A DNA stretch of 64,000 nucleotides from Mesobacillus boroniphilus JCM 21738 (GCF_000517385.1 NZ_BAUW01000009.1:16382-80381), one strand, 5' to 3'; positions 52,905 to 62,527 are shown, numbered from the stretch's first letter. Made by a program: numbers and translations. The notes: a model not told the origin generated them from the sequence alone.

Positions 52905-53864
52905 CTATGCTTTAACGCTCAGTGCATCGATGACCCACTTGTTATTACTGCAGGAAATCTCTCTTAGCCTTAAACGGTCCTTTGATTTAGGGCCATTATT
53001 CTTGATGATTTGCTTGAACTTGCTCCAATCTGGCTGCTTGTATTGCCACATGCCTGATTCCTGGTCAAAATGCATCGTTTCATCCGGCAGCTTCAGACCT
53101 AACGACAAGACCCTCGGAATGTATTTTGTAAAAAAGTCCTGGCGGAGCTCCTCGTTCGTTTTCGTTCTGATTCTGTATTTGATTGTTGTATCCTGTTTGG
53201 AAGTGCCAGTTGTAGACGCATCCGCAGGTCCAAAGAACATAAGAAGCGCTTCCCACCAGCGGTCTAACGAATCCTGGATCATCGCTTTCTGCTCGTCTGT
53301 TCCTTCAGCGAGCGCCATGATGATCGCCTCGCCATGCTGGGCGTGGAAAACCTCCTCCGCACAGATTCGCTTCAACGCTCTTGCGTATGGTCCATAAGAA
53401 GCATCCAGCATATTCGTCTGGGATATTATGGCGGCACCATCGACAAGCCAGCCAATCAATCCAGCATCTCCCCATGTTTTTGCTTCCATATGGAAGACAT
53501 TGTGGAATTTCAAGTCGCCGGATAGTAAATCCTGAATGATATTCTCGCGCGATTTTCCGAGCGGCTTCATTAAATCCTCGGCCACCCGTAACAACAGCTG
53601 GCCATGGCCCATTTCATCCTGCACCTTCGCCATGATTCCCAACTTTCTTTTTAAAGATGGAGCCTTAGGCACCCATTCCTTTTCTGGTAGTGCGCCCATA
53701 ATTTCACTGATTCCATGCATTGAAATAAGTTTGATCAGCGTCATTCGATAGTCATCCGGCATCCAGTCTTCTGCTTCGATTTTATCGCCAGCTTCTATTC
53801 GCTTCATGAAGTGCTCGTATTTAGCCTCTTCGCTCAGCTGCTCGAAGGAAATTGTGTTTTCCAT
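52905..53864 (-). CDS. paaA: Phenylacetyl-CoA 1,2-epoxidase catalytic subunit PaaA
   Basis: 319 residues. Diiron ferritin-like catalytic subunit: AKVQDEMGHGQLLLRVAEDLMKPLGKSRENII supplies Glu and His ligands, and KRICAEEVFHAQHGEAIIMALA the second set. It inserts one oxygen atom into phenylacetyl-CoA to form the ring 1,2-epoxide. AAGGAGG precedes ATG 53864, 20 bp after paaK. The usual PaaE ferredoxin reductase must be supplied from elsewhere. Confidence 0.95.
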   Translation of the reverse strand: MENTISFEQLSEEAKYEHFMKRIEAGDKIEAEDWMPDDYRMTLIKLISMHGISEIMGALPEKEWVPKAPSLKRKLGIMAKVQDEMGHGQLLLRVAEDLMKPLGKSRENIIQDLLSGDLKFHNVFHMEAKTWGDAGLIGWLVDGAAIISQTNMLDASYGPYARALKRICAEEVFHAQHGEAIIMALAEGTDEQKAMIQDSLDRWWEALLMFFGPADASTTGTSKQDTTIKYRIRTKTNEELRQDFFTKYIPRVLSLGLKLPDETMHFDQESGMWQYKQPDWSKFKQIIKNNGPKSKDRLRLREISCSNNKWVIDALSVKA

Positions 53865-53884
53865 GCTGTTTTACCTCCTTAGGT

Positions 53885-55209
53885 TTAAGTTCCAATTGGT
53901 TCCTTTGTTTTATCAACAATTCTGACCGCCTTGCCTTCAGAGCGTGGGATTGTTTTTGGACGATGCACACGAACCTCCATTGAGATCAGACACTGGCTCT
54001 TTAACAGTGCTTGAATTCCCTGCTCCAGCTGGTAAACAGAGTCTGAAATCGGATTCGCCCCGATCATCGTGAAATATTCCTCATTCATCTCAACATGCAG
54101 CTCAAGAACCTTTAACGTACGCTTTTGTAAAATCTGAATCTGGTAATGCGGGGCAAGTCAGGTACTGCCAGCAAGCAATGTTCAATCTGTGATGGAAACA
54201 CATTGACACCATTGATGATCAGCATGTCATCGATTCGCCCTTTGACTCGGGACATTCTCACCGTTGTCCGTCCGCAGCTGCATTTTTCCTTCGTCAGGGA
54301 AGCGATATCCCCCGTCAGGTAGCGAATGACCGGAAAGGCTTCCTTAGTAAGGCTGGTGAAAACCAGTTCCCCCTCTTCGCCCTGTGGAACAGGTTTTAAC
54401 GTTTCAGGATCAATTACTTCAACATAGAAATGATCCTCGGCAACATGGAGCCCGGCCTGTGCTTGATGGCATTCACTTGCGACACCAGGCCCGATCACTT
54501 CGCTCAGCCCGTAAATATCGCATGCCTTGATGCCCAGCTTTTCCTCGAGCGTCTTCCTCATTTCTTCGGACCAAGGCTCAGCCCCGAAAATACCGTACTT
54601 CAATGAAGTATTGCGAGGGTCCTTACCCATTTCCTCCATTGTTTCAGCGATATTCAAAATGTAAGAAGGAGTTCCGCATATGACTTGCGGCTTAAAATCT
54701 TCAATTAACATAATTTGTCTCTGGGTATTCCCTCCGGAAACCGGTACTGTGACCATCCCTAGCTGTTCACTTCCGTAATGCAGTCCCAAACCACCGGTAA
54801 AAAGTCCATAACCATAAGCATTATGAAGGAAGTTTCCAGGTTCACCTCCACCTAGAACAATAGCCCTGGCGACAATCTCTGCCCACATTTCAATATCCTT
54901 TTGTGTGTAGCCAACCACCGTCGGCTTGCCGCTCGTTCCTGATGAGGCGTGTATCCTGACCAATTCACTTTGCGGAACAGCGAACAATCCGAATGGATAG
55001 TGGTTACGCAAATCCTGCTTCTCTGTAAAAGGAAGCGCTTCCAAATCTTTAAGACTATTTAGCATTTCAGGAGAAAAATTGGCGCTCTCAAACTTTTCCT
55101 TGTAAAACGGCACCTTTTGAGCGACCTTCTCAACTACTGTCTTGAGTCTTTGGAGTTGAATTTCTTCTATGGATTCACGACTACTCGTTTCGATTTCATG
55201 TAAAATCAA
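53885..55209 (-). CDS. paaK: Phenylacetate-CoA ligase PaaK, one-base deletion
   Basis: AMP-forming ligase: [21 protein letters not shown] (P-loop), [60 protein letters not shown] and [25 protein letters not shown]. The frame breaks at about 54154 (one G short); restored it runs [20 protein letters not shown] to [19 protein letters not shown] and the C-terminal catalytic Lys region [10 protein letters not shown], about 441 residues as expected. TTG start at 55209 after GGGGGCGGAG. First gene of the paa operon behind the TATAACGTTATA palindrome. Confidence 0.93.
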
Positions 55210-55244
55210 GACTCCGCCCCCTGTATTACATAAAATTTTATTTG

Positions 55245-55256
55245 TATAACGTTATA
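55245..55256. promoter_or_regulatory. Palindromic operator TATAACGTTATA upstream of paaK
   Basis: Perfect 12 bp palindrome, 36 bp before the paaK start codon, followed by TTTCCGTAACAC. Same core as 40776-40789 and the 37564 region. A further partial match GATAACGTGTATATA lies at 55299-55313. Confidence 0.65.
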
Positions 55257-55389
55257 TTTCCGTAACACAATAAATATGTTATATATTTTAAAACAAAGAT
55301 AACGTGTATATAGGAAAAAGTCAATTATTTTTCAGAAAATTTTAATATTTGATGATGATTTTTCTAGTTTGGATGGTAAAAATATTTAT

Positions 55390-55545
55390 TGTGGTTTTTT
55401 CGTAGTGATTATGGGGAAAACCGCAGTTATTAATGTGAATTTCATAGTGATAGTGACCAAAAGCGTAGTGATTAAGCATAAAAACTTAGTGACACTTGAT
55501 CATTTCGTTGTGATAATGCAATCTTTCGCAGTGATTGTAGAATGA
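55390..55545. repeat. Seven degenerate CGTAGTGATTA units, 20-25 bp apart
   Basis: Units read TTCGTAGTGATTATGG, ACCGCAGTTATTAATG, TTCATAGTGATAGTGA, AGCGTAGTGATTAAGC, ACTTAGTGACACTTGA, TTCGTTGTGATAATGC, TTCGCAGTGATTGTAG. The array fills the gap between the paaK promoter and the glnA terminator. No ORF. Confidence 0.8.
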
Positions 55546-55602
55546 GGCAGGATGAATAAAATTTAATTAAAATTTTTTCCTACTTTTACTCTTTACATCT
55601 AA

Positions 55603-55636
55603 AAAAGGCCTCTTGATAGCAATCAAGAGGCCTTTT
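55603..55636. terminator. glnA terminator
   Basis: AAAAGGCCTCTTGAT-agca-ATCAAGAGGCCTTTT, strong symmetrical stem with U-tracts, directly after the glnA stop. Confidence 0.92.
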
Positions 55637-55644
55637 CTTTCCTA

Positions 55645-56985
55645 TTAATACATGCTCATATACTGTTCGCGCTCCCATGGGTGAACCTGGGTGCGGAACA
55701 TATCCCATTCAATCTCTTTTGCTTCGATGAAGTGTTCGAGGATATGGTCGCCAAGAGCTGAGCTGATTACTTCGTTCTTTTTCAGCTGGTCCAGGGCCGC
55801 TGCCAATGTTGGTGGCAGATCATCGATTCCTTCTTCAACACGCTCTTCCTTGTTCATCACGTAGATGTTGCGGTCTACTGATGCAGGAGGAGTCAATTTG
55901 TTCTTGATTCCGTCAAGACCTGCTGCAAGCAATACCGCCATAGCAAGGTATGGATTTGCTGCAGGGTCAACGCTGCGGACTTCAACACGTGTGCTCATGC
56001 CGCGTGATGCAGGGATACGGATCAATGGTGAACGGTTCTTTGCAGACCATGCAACGTAGCAAGGTGCTTCATAGCCAGGTACTAGACGCTTATAAGAGTT
56101 TACAGTCGGGTTTGTTACAGCTGTAAATCCAGATGCGTGCTTAAGCGTTCCAGCGATGAACTGGTACGCAGTTTCGCTTAGCTCAAGTCTCTTATCGGAT
56201 GGATCATAGAATGAGTTCTCGCCGTTGCGGAACAATGACATGTTGCAGTGCATTCCTGAGCCGTTAACACCGAACAAAGGCTTCGGCATGAATGTAGCGT
56301 GCAAGCCATGCTTACGTGCAATAGTTTTTACAACAAGCTTGAAAGTCTGGATTTGGTCACAAGCTGTCAATGCATCTGCATATTTAAAGTCGATTTCGTG
56401 CTGTCCAGGAGCAACCTCATGGTGTGATGCTTCGATTTCAAAGCCCATTTCTTCCAGCTCTAGTACGATATCGCGGCGGCAGTTTTCACCAAGGTCTGTT
56501 GGCGCGAGGTCGAAATATCCGCCATTGTCATTCAATTCAAGTGTAGGCTCACCATTCACATCCAGCTTGAAGAGGAAGAATTCCGGTTCTGGTCCAAGAT
56601 TGAAGTTTGTGAAGCCAAGCTCTTCCATTTCCTTCAGAATACGCTTCAGATTGCCGCGAGGGTCGCCAGCAAATGGTGTGCCATCAGCATTTTTAATATC
56701 ACAGATCAAACGTGCAACCTTACCCTTTTCAGCTGTCCAAGGGAATACTACCCATGTGTCCAAATCAGGGATCAGATACATATCAGATTCTTCGATTCGA
56801 ACGAATCCTTCAATTGAAGAGCCGTCAAACATCATTTTATTATCAAGCGCTTTTTCAAGCTGGCTGATTGGAATTTCAACGTTCTTTATTGTTCCTAAAA
56901 TGTCTGTGAACTGCAAACGAATGAATTTTACATTTTCTTCTTTTGATAAGCGGATAATGTCTTCTCTTGTGAACGTCTTAGCCAT
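55645..56985 (-). CDS. glnA: Glutamine synthetase type I
   Basis: 446 residues. Class I-alpha Gln[66 protein letters not shown] (active-site metal ligands), [12 protein letters not shown], and [25 protein letters not shown] (ATP site). There is no adenylylation loop, as in other low-GC Gram-positives where GlnA is feedback regulated and binds TnrA/GlnR. AGGAGG before ATG 56985; operon with glnR, 45 bp apart. Confidence 0.97.
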   Translation of the reverse strand: MAKTFTREDIIRLSKEENVKFIRLQFTDILGTIKNVEIPISQLEKALDNKMMFDGSSIEGFVRIEESDMYLIPDLDTWVVFPWTAEKGKVARLICDIKNADGTPFAGDPRGNLKRILKEMEELGFTNFNLGPEPEFFLFKLDVNGEPTLELNDNGGYFDLAPTDLGENCRRDIVLELEEMGFEIEASHHEVAPGQHEIDFKYADALTACDQIQTFKLVVKTIARKHGLHATFMPKPLFGVNGSGMHCNMSLFRNGENSFYDPSDKRLELSETAYQFIAGTLKHASGFTAVTNPTVNSYKRLVPGYEAPCYVAWSAKNRSPLIRIPASRGMSTRVEVRSVDPAANPYLAMAVLLAAGLDGIKNKLTPPASVDRNIYVMNKEERVEEGIDDLPPTLAAALDQLKKNEVISSALGDHILEHFIEAKEIEWDMFRTQVHPWEREQYMSMY

Positions 56986-57030
56986 TGTTAAAGTTCCTCC
57001 TAGAATTTTAATGAAAGATAGTTCGGGTTA

Positions 57031-57435
57031 CTAATGGAAAAATCTCGACATGTCACCGTGATTGCCAGATCGGTTAAAGCGTCCTGCCTGCTGTAGTTCC
57101 TTGCGAAGCAATTTCCGCAAATCCGCATCAGATAGCTCACGTCTCGTTTTTTCAGCTTGTTTTTTCTCAGCTGCACTAATGGCTGACTGTTGTTTAACAT
57201 TAAAAATTTGCTTAATGCCTGCCATGTTGACTCCCTGGTCGATTAAATCTTTAATCTCAAGAAGCTTGTCAATATCGTTTAAGGAGAAGAGTCGTTTATT
57301 GCCCTCTGTTCTTGCCGGAGAAATCAATTCATGCTCTTCATAGTAACGAATTTGCCTTGCAGTTAAATCTGTAAGCTGCATGACAATTCCGATGCTAAAG
57401 AGCGGCATATTCCGGCGAATTTCACTTCCGCCCAT
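57031..57435 (-). CDS. glnR: MerR-family nitrogen regulator GlnR
   Basis: 134 residues. Winged HTH of the GlnR/TnrA branch: [46 protein letters not shown], then the dimerisation helix and a C-terminal tail that senses feedback-inhibited GlnA. It represses glnRA in nitrogen excess. Two GlnR boxes lie at its promoter. GGAAGGAGG precedes ATG 57435. Confidence 0.96.
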   Translation of the reverse strand: MGGSEIRRNMPLFSIGIVMQLTDLTARQIRYYEEHELISPARTEGNKRLFSLNDIDKLLEIKDLIDQGVNMAGIKQIFNVKQQSAISAAEKKQAEKTRRELSDADLRKLLRKELQQAGRFNRSGNHGDMSRFFH

Positions 57436-57470
57436 TTTGATTTCTCCTCCTTCCCTTTTAAGATAATCTC

Positions 57471-57499
57471 ATTATATTCAATGTAAGGAATAATGTCAA
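57471..57499 (-). promoter_or_regulatory. glnRA promoter (SigA)
   Basis: Minus strand TTGACA (57494-57499), 17 bp spacer, TATAAT (57471-57476): both hexamers consensus. Confidence 0.88.
57482..57498. promoter_or_regulatory. GlnR/TnrA box 2, overlapping the -35
   Basis: TGTAAGGAATAATGTCA on the plus strand: TGTNA-N7-TNNCA type, one position off the consensus TGTNAN7TNACA. It overlaps the -35 region, fitting repression. Confidence 0.75.
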
Positions 57500-57504
57500 T
57501 TATA

Positions 57505-57521
57505 TGTTAGATTATCTGACA
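57505..57521. promoter_or_regulatory. GlnR/TnrA box 1
   Basis: TGTTAGATTATCTGACA (minus strand TGTCAGATAATCTAACA), an exact TGTNAN7TNACA match upstream of the -35. Confidence 0.88.
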
Positions 57522-57540
57522 TGAAAAATCATAAAAAAAG

Positions 57541-57569
57541 AACAGGACTTACGTAGCAAGCGTCCTGTT
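57541..57569 (-). terminator. ynbB terminator
   Basis: AACAGGAC-ttacgtagcaagc-GTCCTGTT followed on the minus strand by CTTTTTTT, between ynbB and the glnR promoter. Confidence 0.8.
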
Positions 57570-57579
57570 GTATATTTAC

Positions 57580-58851
57580 CTATTTTAGTAGAATTAAACC
57601 TTTTTCAATTAAAGAATCGATTGCAATGCAAACAGCCATCTTCACATGGGAATAGGTTAACCCGCCCTGAACATAGGCGACATAAGGCGGTCTGATCGGT
57701 CCATCAGCAGTTAATTCAATACTTGCTCCCTGGATGAATGTACCAGCAGCCATAATCACATCATCCTCATATCCCGGCATATAAGCAGGATGTGCCGTTA
57801 CATGAGAATTGATTGGCGAAGCATATTGAATTGCCTGGCAAAAAGCAACCATCTTATCCCGGCCGTCGAATTGGACTGCCTGGATTAGATCCGTTCGTTC
57901 TGCATTCCATTTAGGCGAAGAATTCATTCCCAAACGATCCAGCATTGCAGCTGTGAAAACTGCACCCTTCAAGGCCTGTGCGACAATGTGCGGCGCAATG
58001 AAGAATCCCTGATACATTTCCTGCAATGAATATAATGAAGCGCCTGCCTCTGCCCCGATTCCTGGGGAAGTCATCCGGTAAGAACATGACTCTACATATT
58101 CCTCCTTGCCTACGATGTACCCGCCTGTCTTGGCAATACCGCCGCCAGGATTTTTAATCAAAGAGCCAGCCATCAGATCAGCGCCCACATGGCAGGGTTC
58201 CTGTTCCTCAACAAATTCGCCATAACAGTTATCAACAAACACAATGACATCTGATTTTATTTCTTTTACAAACTTAACCATTTCACCGATTTGCTCAACA
58301 GTGAATGATGGTCGCGTCGCATAACCTTTTGAACGCTGGATTCCGATCATTTTTGTTTCAGGCTTGATCGCTTTTTCGACGGCACTCCAATCGATTTCTC
58401 CCTTTCCCGTAAGGTCGACCGTATTATAGGAGATTCCAAACTCCTTCAATGAACCATTCCCGGTACCGCGTATACCAACGATCTCTTCAAGCGTGTCATA
58501 AGGTTTTCCAGTGATGTATAAAAGCTCGTCGCCAGGTCGAAGAATCCCAAATAGCGAGATGGAAATCGCATGAGTTCCCGAGATGATTTGCGGGCGAACC
58601 AGTCCGGCTTCAGCTCCAAACACCTCTGCGTATATTTTTTCAAGTGTTTCCCTGCCAGCATCGTCGTATCCATAGCCAGTGGTCGGGATGAAATGAGAAT
58701 CACTCACCCGATGTTTCTGGAAACTCTGCAATACTCTGAACTGGTTTGAATCAATCCGTTCATCAATTTTCTTGTGTACTCCGGCAATCTGCTGCTCAAT
58801 TTCTGTGACAAGCGGCTGCAGCATTTGCCCGTTCTTTAATTGTGTAAACAT
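57580..58851 (-). CDS. ynbB: YnbB, methionine-gamma-lyase-like PLP protein
   Basis: 423 residues, fold-type I PLP enzyme of the 'aluminium resistance/methionine gamma-lyase family' group: GYGYDDAGRETLEKIYAEVFGAE, RPQIISGTHAISISLFGILRPGDELLYITGKPYDTLEEIVG, VFVDNCYGEFVEEQEP and the PLP-lysine region GSLIKNPGGGIAKTGGYIVG. Substrate in vivo is unknown. Its place between hflX and glnR is the B. subtilis order. AGGAGAG precedes ATG 58851. Confidence 0.92.
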   Translation of the reverse strand: MFTQLKNGQMLQPLVTEIEQQIAGVHKKIDERIDSNQFRVLQSFQKHRVSDSHFIPTTGYGYDDAGRETLEKIYAEVFGAEAGLVRPQIISGTHAISISLFGILRPGDELLYITGKPYDTLEEIVGIRGTGNGSLKEFGISYNTVDLTGKGEIDWSAVEKAIKPETKMIGIQRSKGYATRPSFTVEQIGEMVKFVKEIKSDVIVFVDNCYGEFVEEQEPCHVGADLMAGSLIKNPGGGIAKTGGYIVGKEEYVESCSYRMTSPGIGAEAGASLYSLQEMYQGFFIAPHIVAQALKGAVFTAAMLDRLGMNSSPKWNAERTDLIQAVQFDGRDKMVAFCQAIQYASPINSHVTAHPAYMPGYEDDVIMAAGTFIQGASIELTADGPIRPPYVAYVQGGLTYSHVKMAVCIAIDSLIEKGLILLK

Positions 58852-58882
58852 GGTGCTCTCCTATCTTTTGAAAAAAATCAAT

Positions 58883-60139
58883 TTATACTGAAAATCGTTT
58901 CAGTTGGCCGGTAATTTGATGGTCTGCCAAAGAGAACCCTTTGCAGACATAACCTTGTTTTTCTTCATCAAAAGCTAGCTCACGAAGAATGGTCTCATTT
59001 TTCAATTGTGCCAGCAGTTTCCCCTCATCGGACGGCACCAGGACATGGAACGGCTCCATCATTCCGATAATTGACTGTTCGATTTTTAAAAGAAGATTTC
59101 TCCGGTCTTCCTCACTGAACGCGCTTATGAACGCTGTTTCATTTTTAGCGTTGGGCACAAAATCCTGGTGTGCGATATCCCGTTTATTATAAACGGTAAT
59201 CTGCGGGATTTGGTGGACTTCAAGGTCCTCCAGCAATTTATTGACAGTATGTTCATGTGAAAAGTAATCTTCATTTGACATATCCACTACATGCAGAAGC
59301 AAGTCCGCCTCCCGGACCTCCTCCAGTGTCGAGCGGAAAGCAGCGATCAATGTTGTCGGCAAGTCCTGGATGAATCCGACTGTATCTGTAAGGAGAGCCG
59401 TGAAGGCGCTAGGTAAAATCGCTTTCCTTGTCATTGGATCAAGCGTAGCGAATAACTGATTTTCTTCAAATGACTCAGCTTCTGTCAACCGGTTGAACAG
59501 CGTCGATTTTCCTGCATTTGTGTATCCGACCAGCGCAATCTGGAACGTCTTGTTCTTCTTCCGGCGTTCCCGGTAGCGGTCACGGTGCTGAACGATTACT
59601 GACAACTGGGTTTTAATATCGTCAATTCGTTTCCGGATATGACGGCGGTCTGACTCCAGCTTTGTTTCACCAGGCCCTCTTGTTCCGATTCCGGCGCCAA
59701 GACGTGACATCTCAATCCCTTTTCCGCCAAGTCGAGGCAGCAGGTACTGCAGCTGAGCAAGCTCAACCTGGAGCTTGCCTTCTTTGGACCTGGCCCTTTG
59801 AGCGAAAATATCGAGAATCAGCTGGGTACGATCAATAACCCGCGCCTTTAAGCCTGCAGAAAGATTGCGGTTTTGGCTTGGCGATAGTTCATCATTGAAG
59901 ATAATTAAGTCCGGCTCGAGCTCCTCCTCAAGAGCTTGAAGCTCTTCCACCTTTCCTTTGCCAATGTATGTAGCAGGATGAACCTTTGGCCGTTTTTGGA
60001 TAACCTGCATCAGGACATTTCCTTTAGCCGTTTCCGTAAGTGATTCAAGTTCTTCCATCGAATATTGAAAACGAAGATCTTCTTCAATCGTCTGGCAGCC
60101 AACAAGAATCACTTTCTCAAATACGTTTTCCTGTTCCAA
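58883..60139 (-). CDS. hflX: Ribosome-associated GTPase HflX (YnbA)
   Basis: 418 residues. N-terminal HflX domain ([31 protein letters not shown]), a helical glycine-rich linker ([31 protein letters not shown]), and the G domain: G1 [16 protein letters not shown]3 [11 protein letters not shown]4 NKRD. HflX splits stalled 70S ribosomes during stress. TTG start at 60139 with GAAGGGTG upstream. Probably co-transcribed with ynbB, 31 bp downstream. Confidence 0.94.
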   Translation of the reverse strand: MEQENVFEKVILVGCQTIEEDLRFQYSMEELESLTETAKGNVLMQVIQKRPKVHPATYIGKGKVEELQALEEELEPDLIIFNDELSPSQNRNLSAGLKARVIDRTQLILDIFAQRARSKEGKLQVELAQLQYLLPRLGGKGIEMSRLGAGIGTRGPGETKLESDRRHIRKRIDDIKTQLSVIVQHRDRYRERRKKNKTFQIALVGYTNAGKSTLFNRLTEAESFEENQLFATLDPMTRKAILPSAFTALLTDTVGFIQDLPTTLIAAFRSTLEEVREADLLLHVVDMSNEDYFSHEHTVNKLLEDLEVHQIPQITVYNKRDIAHQDFVPNAKNETAFISAFSEEDRRNLLLKIEQSIIGMMEPFHVLVPSDEGKLLAQLKNETILRELAFDEEKQGYVCKGFSLADHQITGQLKRFSV

Positions 60140-60317
60140 ATAACACCCTTCTTTCCATATATATAGCTAAAGATATCATACCAAAATAAAGCACCAAACA
60201 AAAATTTTGAAAGTTGGGGGAAAAGTGGTTGTAAATTGAAATAAACATGATAAAATCAATATGTTTTCATTTAACTATATTAGTATTCAGGCATCATTTT
60301 AACAAGAGGAGAAAAAC

Positions 60318-60926
60318 ATGATGACATGGGAAGTGCTCAGCATGATTGGGACAGTAGCATTCGCGATCAGCGGTGCATTTATTGCAATGGAAGAGGAATA
60401 TGATATCTTCGGAGTTTATATATTAGGAATCGTTACAGCCTTTGGCGGCGGGGCAATCCGCAACCTTTTAATCGGCCTACCAGTCTCAGCTTTATGGGAA
60501 CAAGGCATGTTCTTTAATCTGGCCTTGATGTCAATCACCATCGTTTTCTTGTTTCCTGGCAATCTATTAAAACACTGGCAGCGATGGGGCAACTTTTTCG
60601 ATGCCATCGGGCTTGCTGCCTTCGCGATCCAGGGAGCGATCTACGCTACAAATATGGGCCATCCAATAAGCGCAGTCATCGTTGCAGCTGTGTTAACAGG
60701 AAGCGGCGGCGGAATAATCCGTGATCTGCTTGCCGGCAGAAAGCCATTAGTATTGAAGGCGGAAATCTATGCAGTGTGGGCTGTTCTTGCCGGACTTGTC
60801 ATCGGCCTTGGAATGGCTAATAAAGCTGTCGAACTCTATGGACTATTCGCCGTCATCACTGCACTCCGCGTAATGTCTTATACCTACAAATGGCATCTGC
60901 CAGTCCGTAAGCTTGGAGTACATTAA
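60318..60926 (+). CDS. TRIC-type cation channel / UPF0126 membrane protein
   Basis: 202 residues with seven hydrophobic segments arranged as two similar halves: TVAFAISGAFIAMEEEYDIFGVYILGIVTAFGGGAIRNLLIG and GLAAFAIQGAIYAT ... VIVAAVLTGSGGGIIRDLLAGRKPLVL. The GGG.IR(D/N)LL motifs mark the YadS/YvgT/TRIC family, which forms trimeric potassium-conducting channels or glycine transporters in bacteria. Start at 60318 after AGAGGAG; monocistronic with a long terminator. Confidence 0.9.
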   Translation: MMTWEVLSMIGTVAFAISGAFIAMEEEYDIFGVYILGIVTAFGGGAIRNLLIGLPVSALWEQGMFFNLALMSITIVFLFPGNLLKHWQRWGNFFDAIGLAAFAIQGAIYATNMGHPISAVIVAAVLTGSGGGIIRDLLAGRKPLVLKAEIYAVWAVLAGLVIGLGMANKAVELYGLFAVITALRVMSYTYKWHLPVRKLGVH

Positions 60927-60964
60927 AAACAGAGCTGATTCATCATGAATCAGCTCTGTTTTTT
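60926..60964. terminator. Terminator TRIC gene / STAS gene
   Basis: AAAACAGAGCTGATTCAT-c-ATGAATCAGCTCTGTTTTTT: an 18 bp stem with T-tracts on both sides; the convergent STAS gene ends inside it (60950). Confidence 0.9.
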
Positions 60965-61987
60965 ATGATTATATATCTTTCTCCCCATCTGACCGATGGC
61001 GTAATGGATGCCATGCTGAAGAGTCTGGAAGCAATCGAATTTCGATAGGTTGATATTCGATTGGGTAATTTCGATCCCAAGAGTAGATGAAATCCCAACC
61101 AGTATTGTTTTCGTGCCGATTAGCCTTGCTGCTGATCCGATTTTCTCAATCAGACTTACCGCATGTGGTCCGATTTCCTGGTCCATGCCTGTCAAATCGA
61201 GAACGAGATAGCTGGCTTTATAGGATGGCAGCCGATTCAGCGTATTTACAATCAGCTGGTCTGCCCTGTCTTCCTCATATTTTCCAATCAGGGGAACGAC
61301 GACAATTCCCTCGAGAACCGGGATGATTGGAGAGGAAAGCTTATTGACCAGCTCCTTTAATTCTGCTGTTTTTTCTTCAACCAGGCCTTCGAGTTTCCTG
61401 ATTTGTTCTGATTCTTTCTTCCGTGCCAGCTGGTGGATATTATCAGCGATTGTGACATCAGAGGGGAAGTATTCAATCACACTGTGTTCATGCCCTTCTA
61501 ACTGATGCTGTTTGATTTTATACCAGATATTTGTTCTGAACAGTCCCGTGAAAACTCCGGCGTAATGCGCGGGCAGAAAACTCCCCCCTTTTTTCTTCCC
61601 CTGGGCGACATTTACTTTATGCTCCCAGCTATCCTTCATGAAAGCTGTAAATGTTTTCGTTTCGAAGTCCAAATCCTTTATAATCGTCAACCCCCAGCCA
61701 GCGGTTGCATATGTATTGGTAATCATGTCAGCAGCTTCGGCTACGCTGACTTCTTTCATTTTTTCAAAATATTGGCCAACGACGAGTCCCTGGCGAAATC
61801 CAGTCGATTCAAATACGAGGTTTGAGGCCTCTTCTCCAGAAATCTCCTCAATCGTATCGAAAAAAGTTTTCATGGCTGATGATATCCAAAAAAGCACTGC
61901 GTCCTCGCCCTCGAACGTGAACTTGCCGGATTTTACATCCCAGCCGAAATCGTAACCTGCAATATCGTAATTATACTCATGCCCCAT
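60950..61987 (-). CDS. Sensor-like protein with V4R-like N-terminus and C-terminal STAS domain
   Basis: 345 residues. The N-terminal ~190 residues (GKFTFEGEDAVLFW, FESTGFRQGLVVGQYFEKM, CXF-less ATAGWGLTIIKDLDFETKTFTAFMKDSWE) look like a V4R/XylR-N-type ligand-binding fold. A coiled linker EQIRKLEGLVEEKTAELKELVNKL leads to a STAS domain (SSPIIPVLEGIVVVPLIGKY ... YLVLDLTGMDQEIGPHAV). It resembles RsbR co-antagonists with a different input domain. The STAS shares the SxPIIPV...VVPLIG opening with the RsbR-like protein at 20255. No rsbST neighbour. Start ATG 61987 after AAAGGAG. Confidence 0.78.
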   Translation of the reverse strand: MGHEYNYDIAGYDFGWDVKSGKFTFEGEDAVLFWISSAMKTFFDTIEEISGEEASNLVFESTGFRQGLVVGQYFEKMKEVSVAEAADMITNTYATAGWGLTIIKDLDFETKTFTAFMKDSWEHKVNVAQGKKKGGSFLPAHYAGVFTGLFRTNIWYKIKQHQLEGHEHSVIEYFPSDVTIADNIHQLARKKESEQIRKLEGLVEEKTAELKELVNKLSSPIIPVLEGIVVVPLIGKYEEDRADQLIVNTLNRLPSYKASYLVLDLTGMDQEIGPHAVSLIEKIGSAARLIGTKTILVGISSTLGIEITQSNINLSKFDCFQTLQHGIHYAIGQMGRKIYNHKKQS

Positions 61988-62266
61988 TAATAATTAGCTC
62001 CTTTTTTATCTATATAAATGGTTAAGCTTCCTTTTTACAATAATGATTAGTTTTGCCAAAAAACATTTAAGGAAACCCCAATCTTTTACCCCTTATTGTT
62101 CCTTTTCAAACCAAACCCGAAAAAAACATACAAGATAAAACCTTCACCCACCGAAAGACTTTAGTGATTACCAGACTCAGTATGTTAAATCCGGGTGAGA
62201 GTCACATCAATAACGGATGAGAACAAAGCTCTTATGAATGGATTTTTATTTTACGAAAATAAATAA
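61988..62266. other. Gap between the STAS and glutaredoxin-like genes
   Basis: About 280 bp, AT-rich. Weak repeated elements CGGGTGAGAG, CGGATGAGAA and, inverted, TTCACCCACCG are present between 62140 and 62225. They hint at another degenerate repeat cluster. No gene or clear promoter found. Confidence 0.4.
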
Positions 62267-62289
62267 GGATTCCAGTTTTACTGGAATCC
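62267..62289. terminator. Terminator after the glutaredoxin-like gene
   Basis: GGATTCCAG-ttttA-CTGGAATCC, eight bases past the stop codon on the minus strand, followed by TTATTTATTTT. Confidence 0.75.
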
Positions 62290-62296
62290 TCAAGAA

Positions 62297-62527
62297 CTAT
62301 TTTAAGAATGACATGATTGAATTAGGGTCGAAACCTAATACCCAGTTTCCGTTTACGTTTGATTGCGGCACACCCATTTGTCCAGTTGCATTGACCAGCC
62401 TTTGTGCTGCGATTGGATCTTGCTGTACATTCACTTCTCTATATGCGATTCCTTTATCGTCGAGGAAGTTCTTCAGCATGGTGCAGTAAGGACAAGTGTT
62501 TGTAGTGTAGACTGTAATATCGTTCAT
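62297..62527 (-). CDS. Glutaredoxin-like thiol reductase (NrdH type)
   Basis: 76 residues, thioredoxin fold. Redox-active CPYC at residues 12-15 (TTNTCPYCTMLKNFLDDKGI), cis-Pro region MGVPQSNVNG and helix end GFDPNSIMSFL. In organisms without glutathione such NrdH-type proteins are reduced by thioredoxin reductase or bacillithiol and may serve ribonucleotide reductase or general thiol repair. GGGGGAATTTATA precedes ATG 62527. Confidence 0.92.
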   Translation of the reverse strand: MNDITVYTTNTCPYCTMLKNFLDDKGIAYREVNVQQDPIAAQRLVNATGQMGVPQSNVNGNWVLGFDPNSIMSFLK

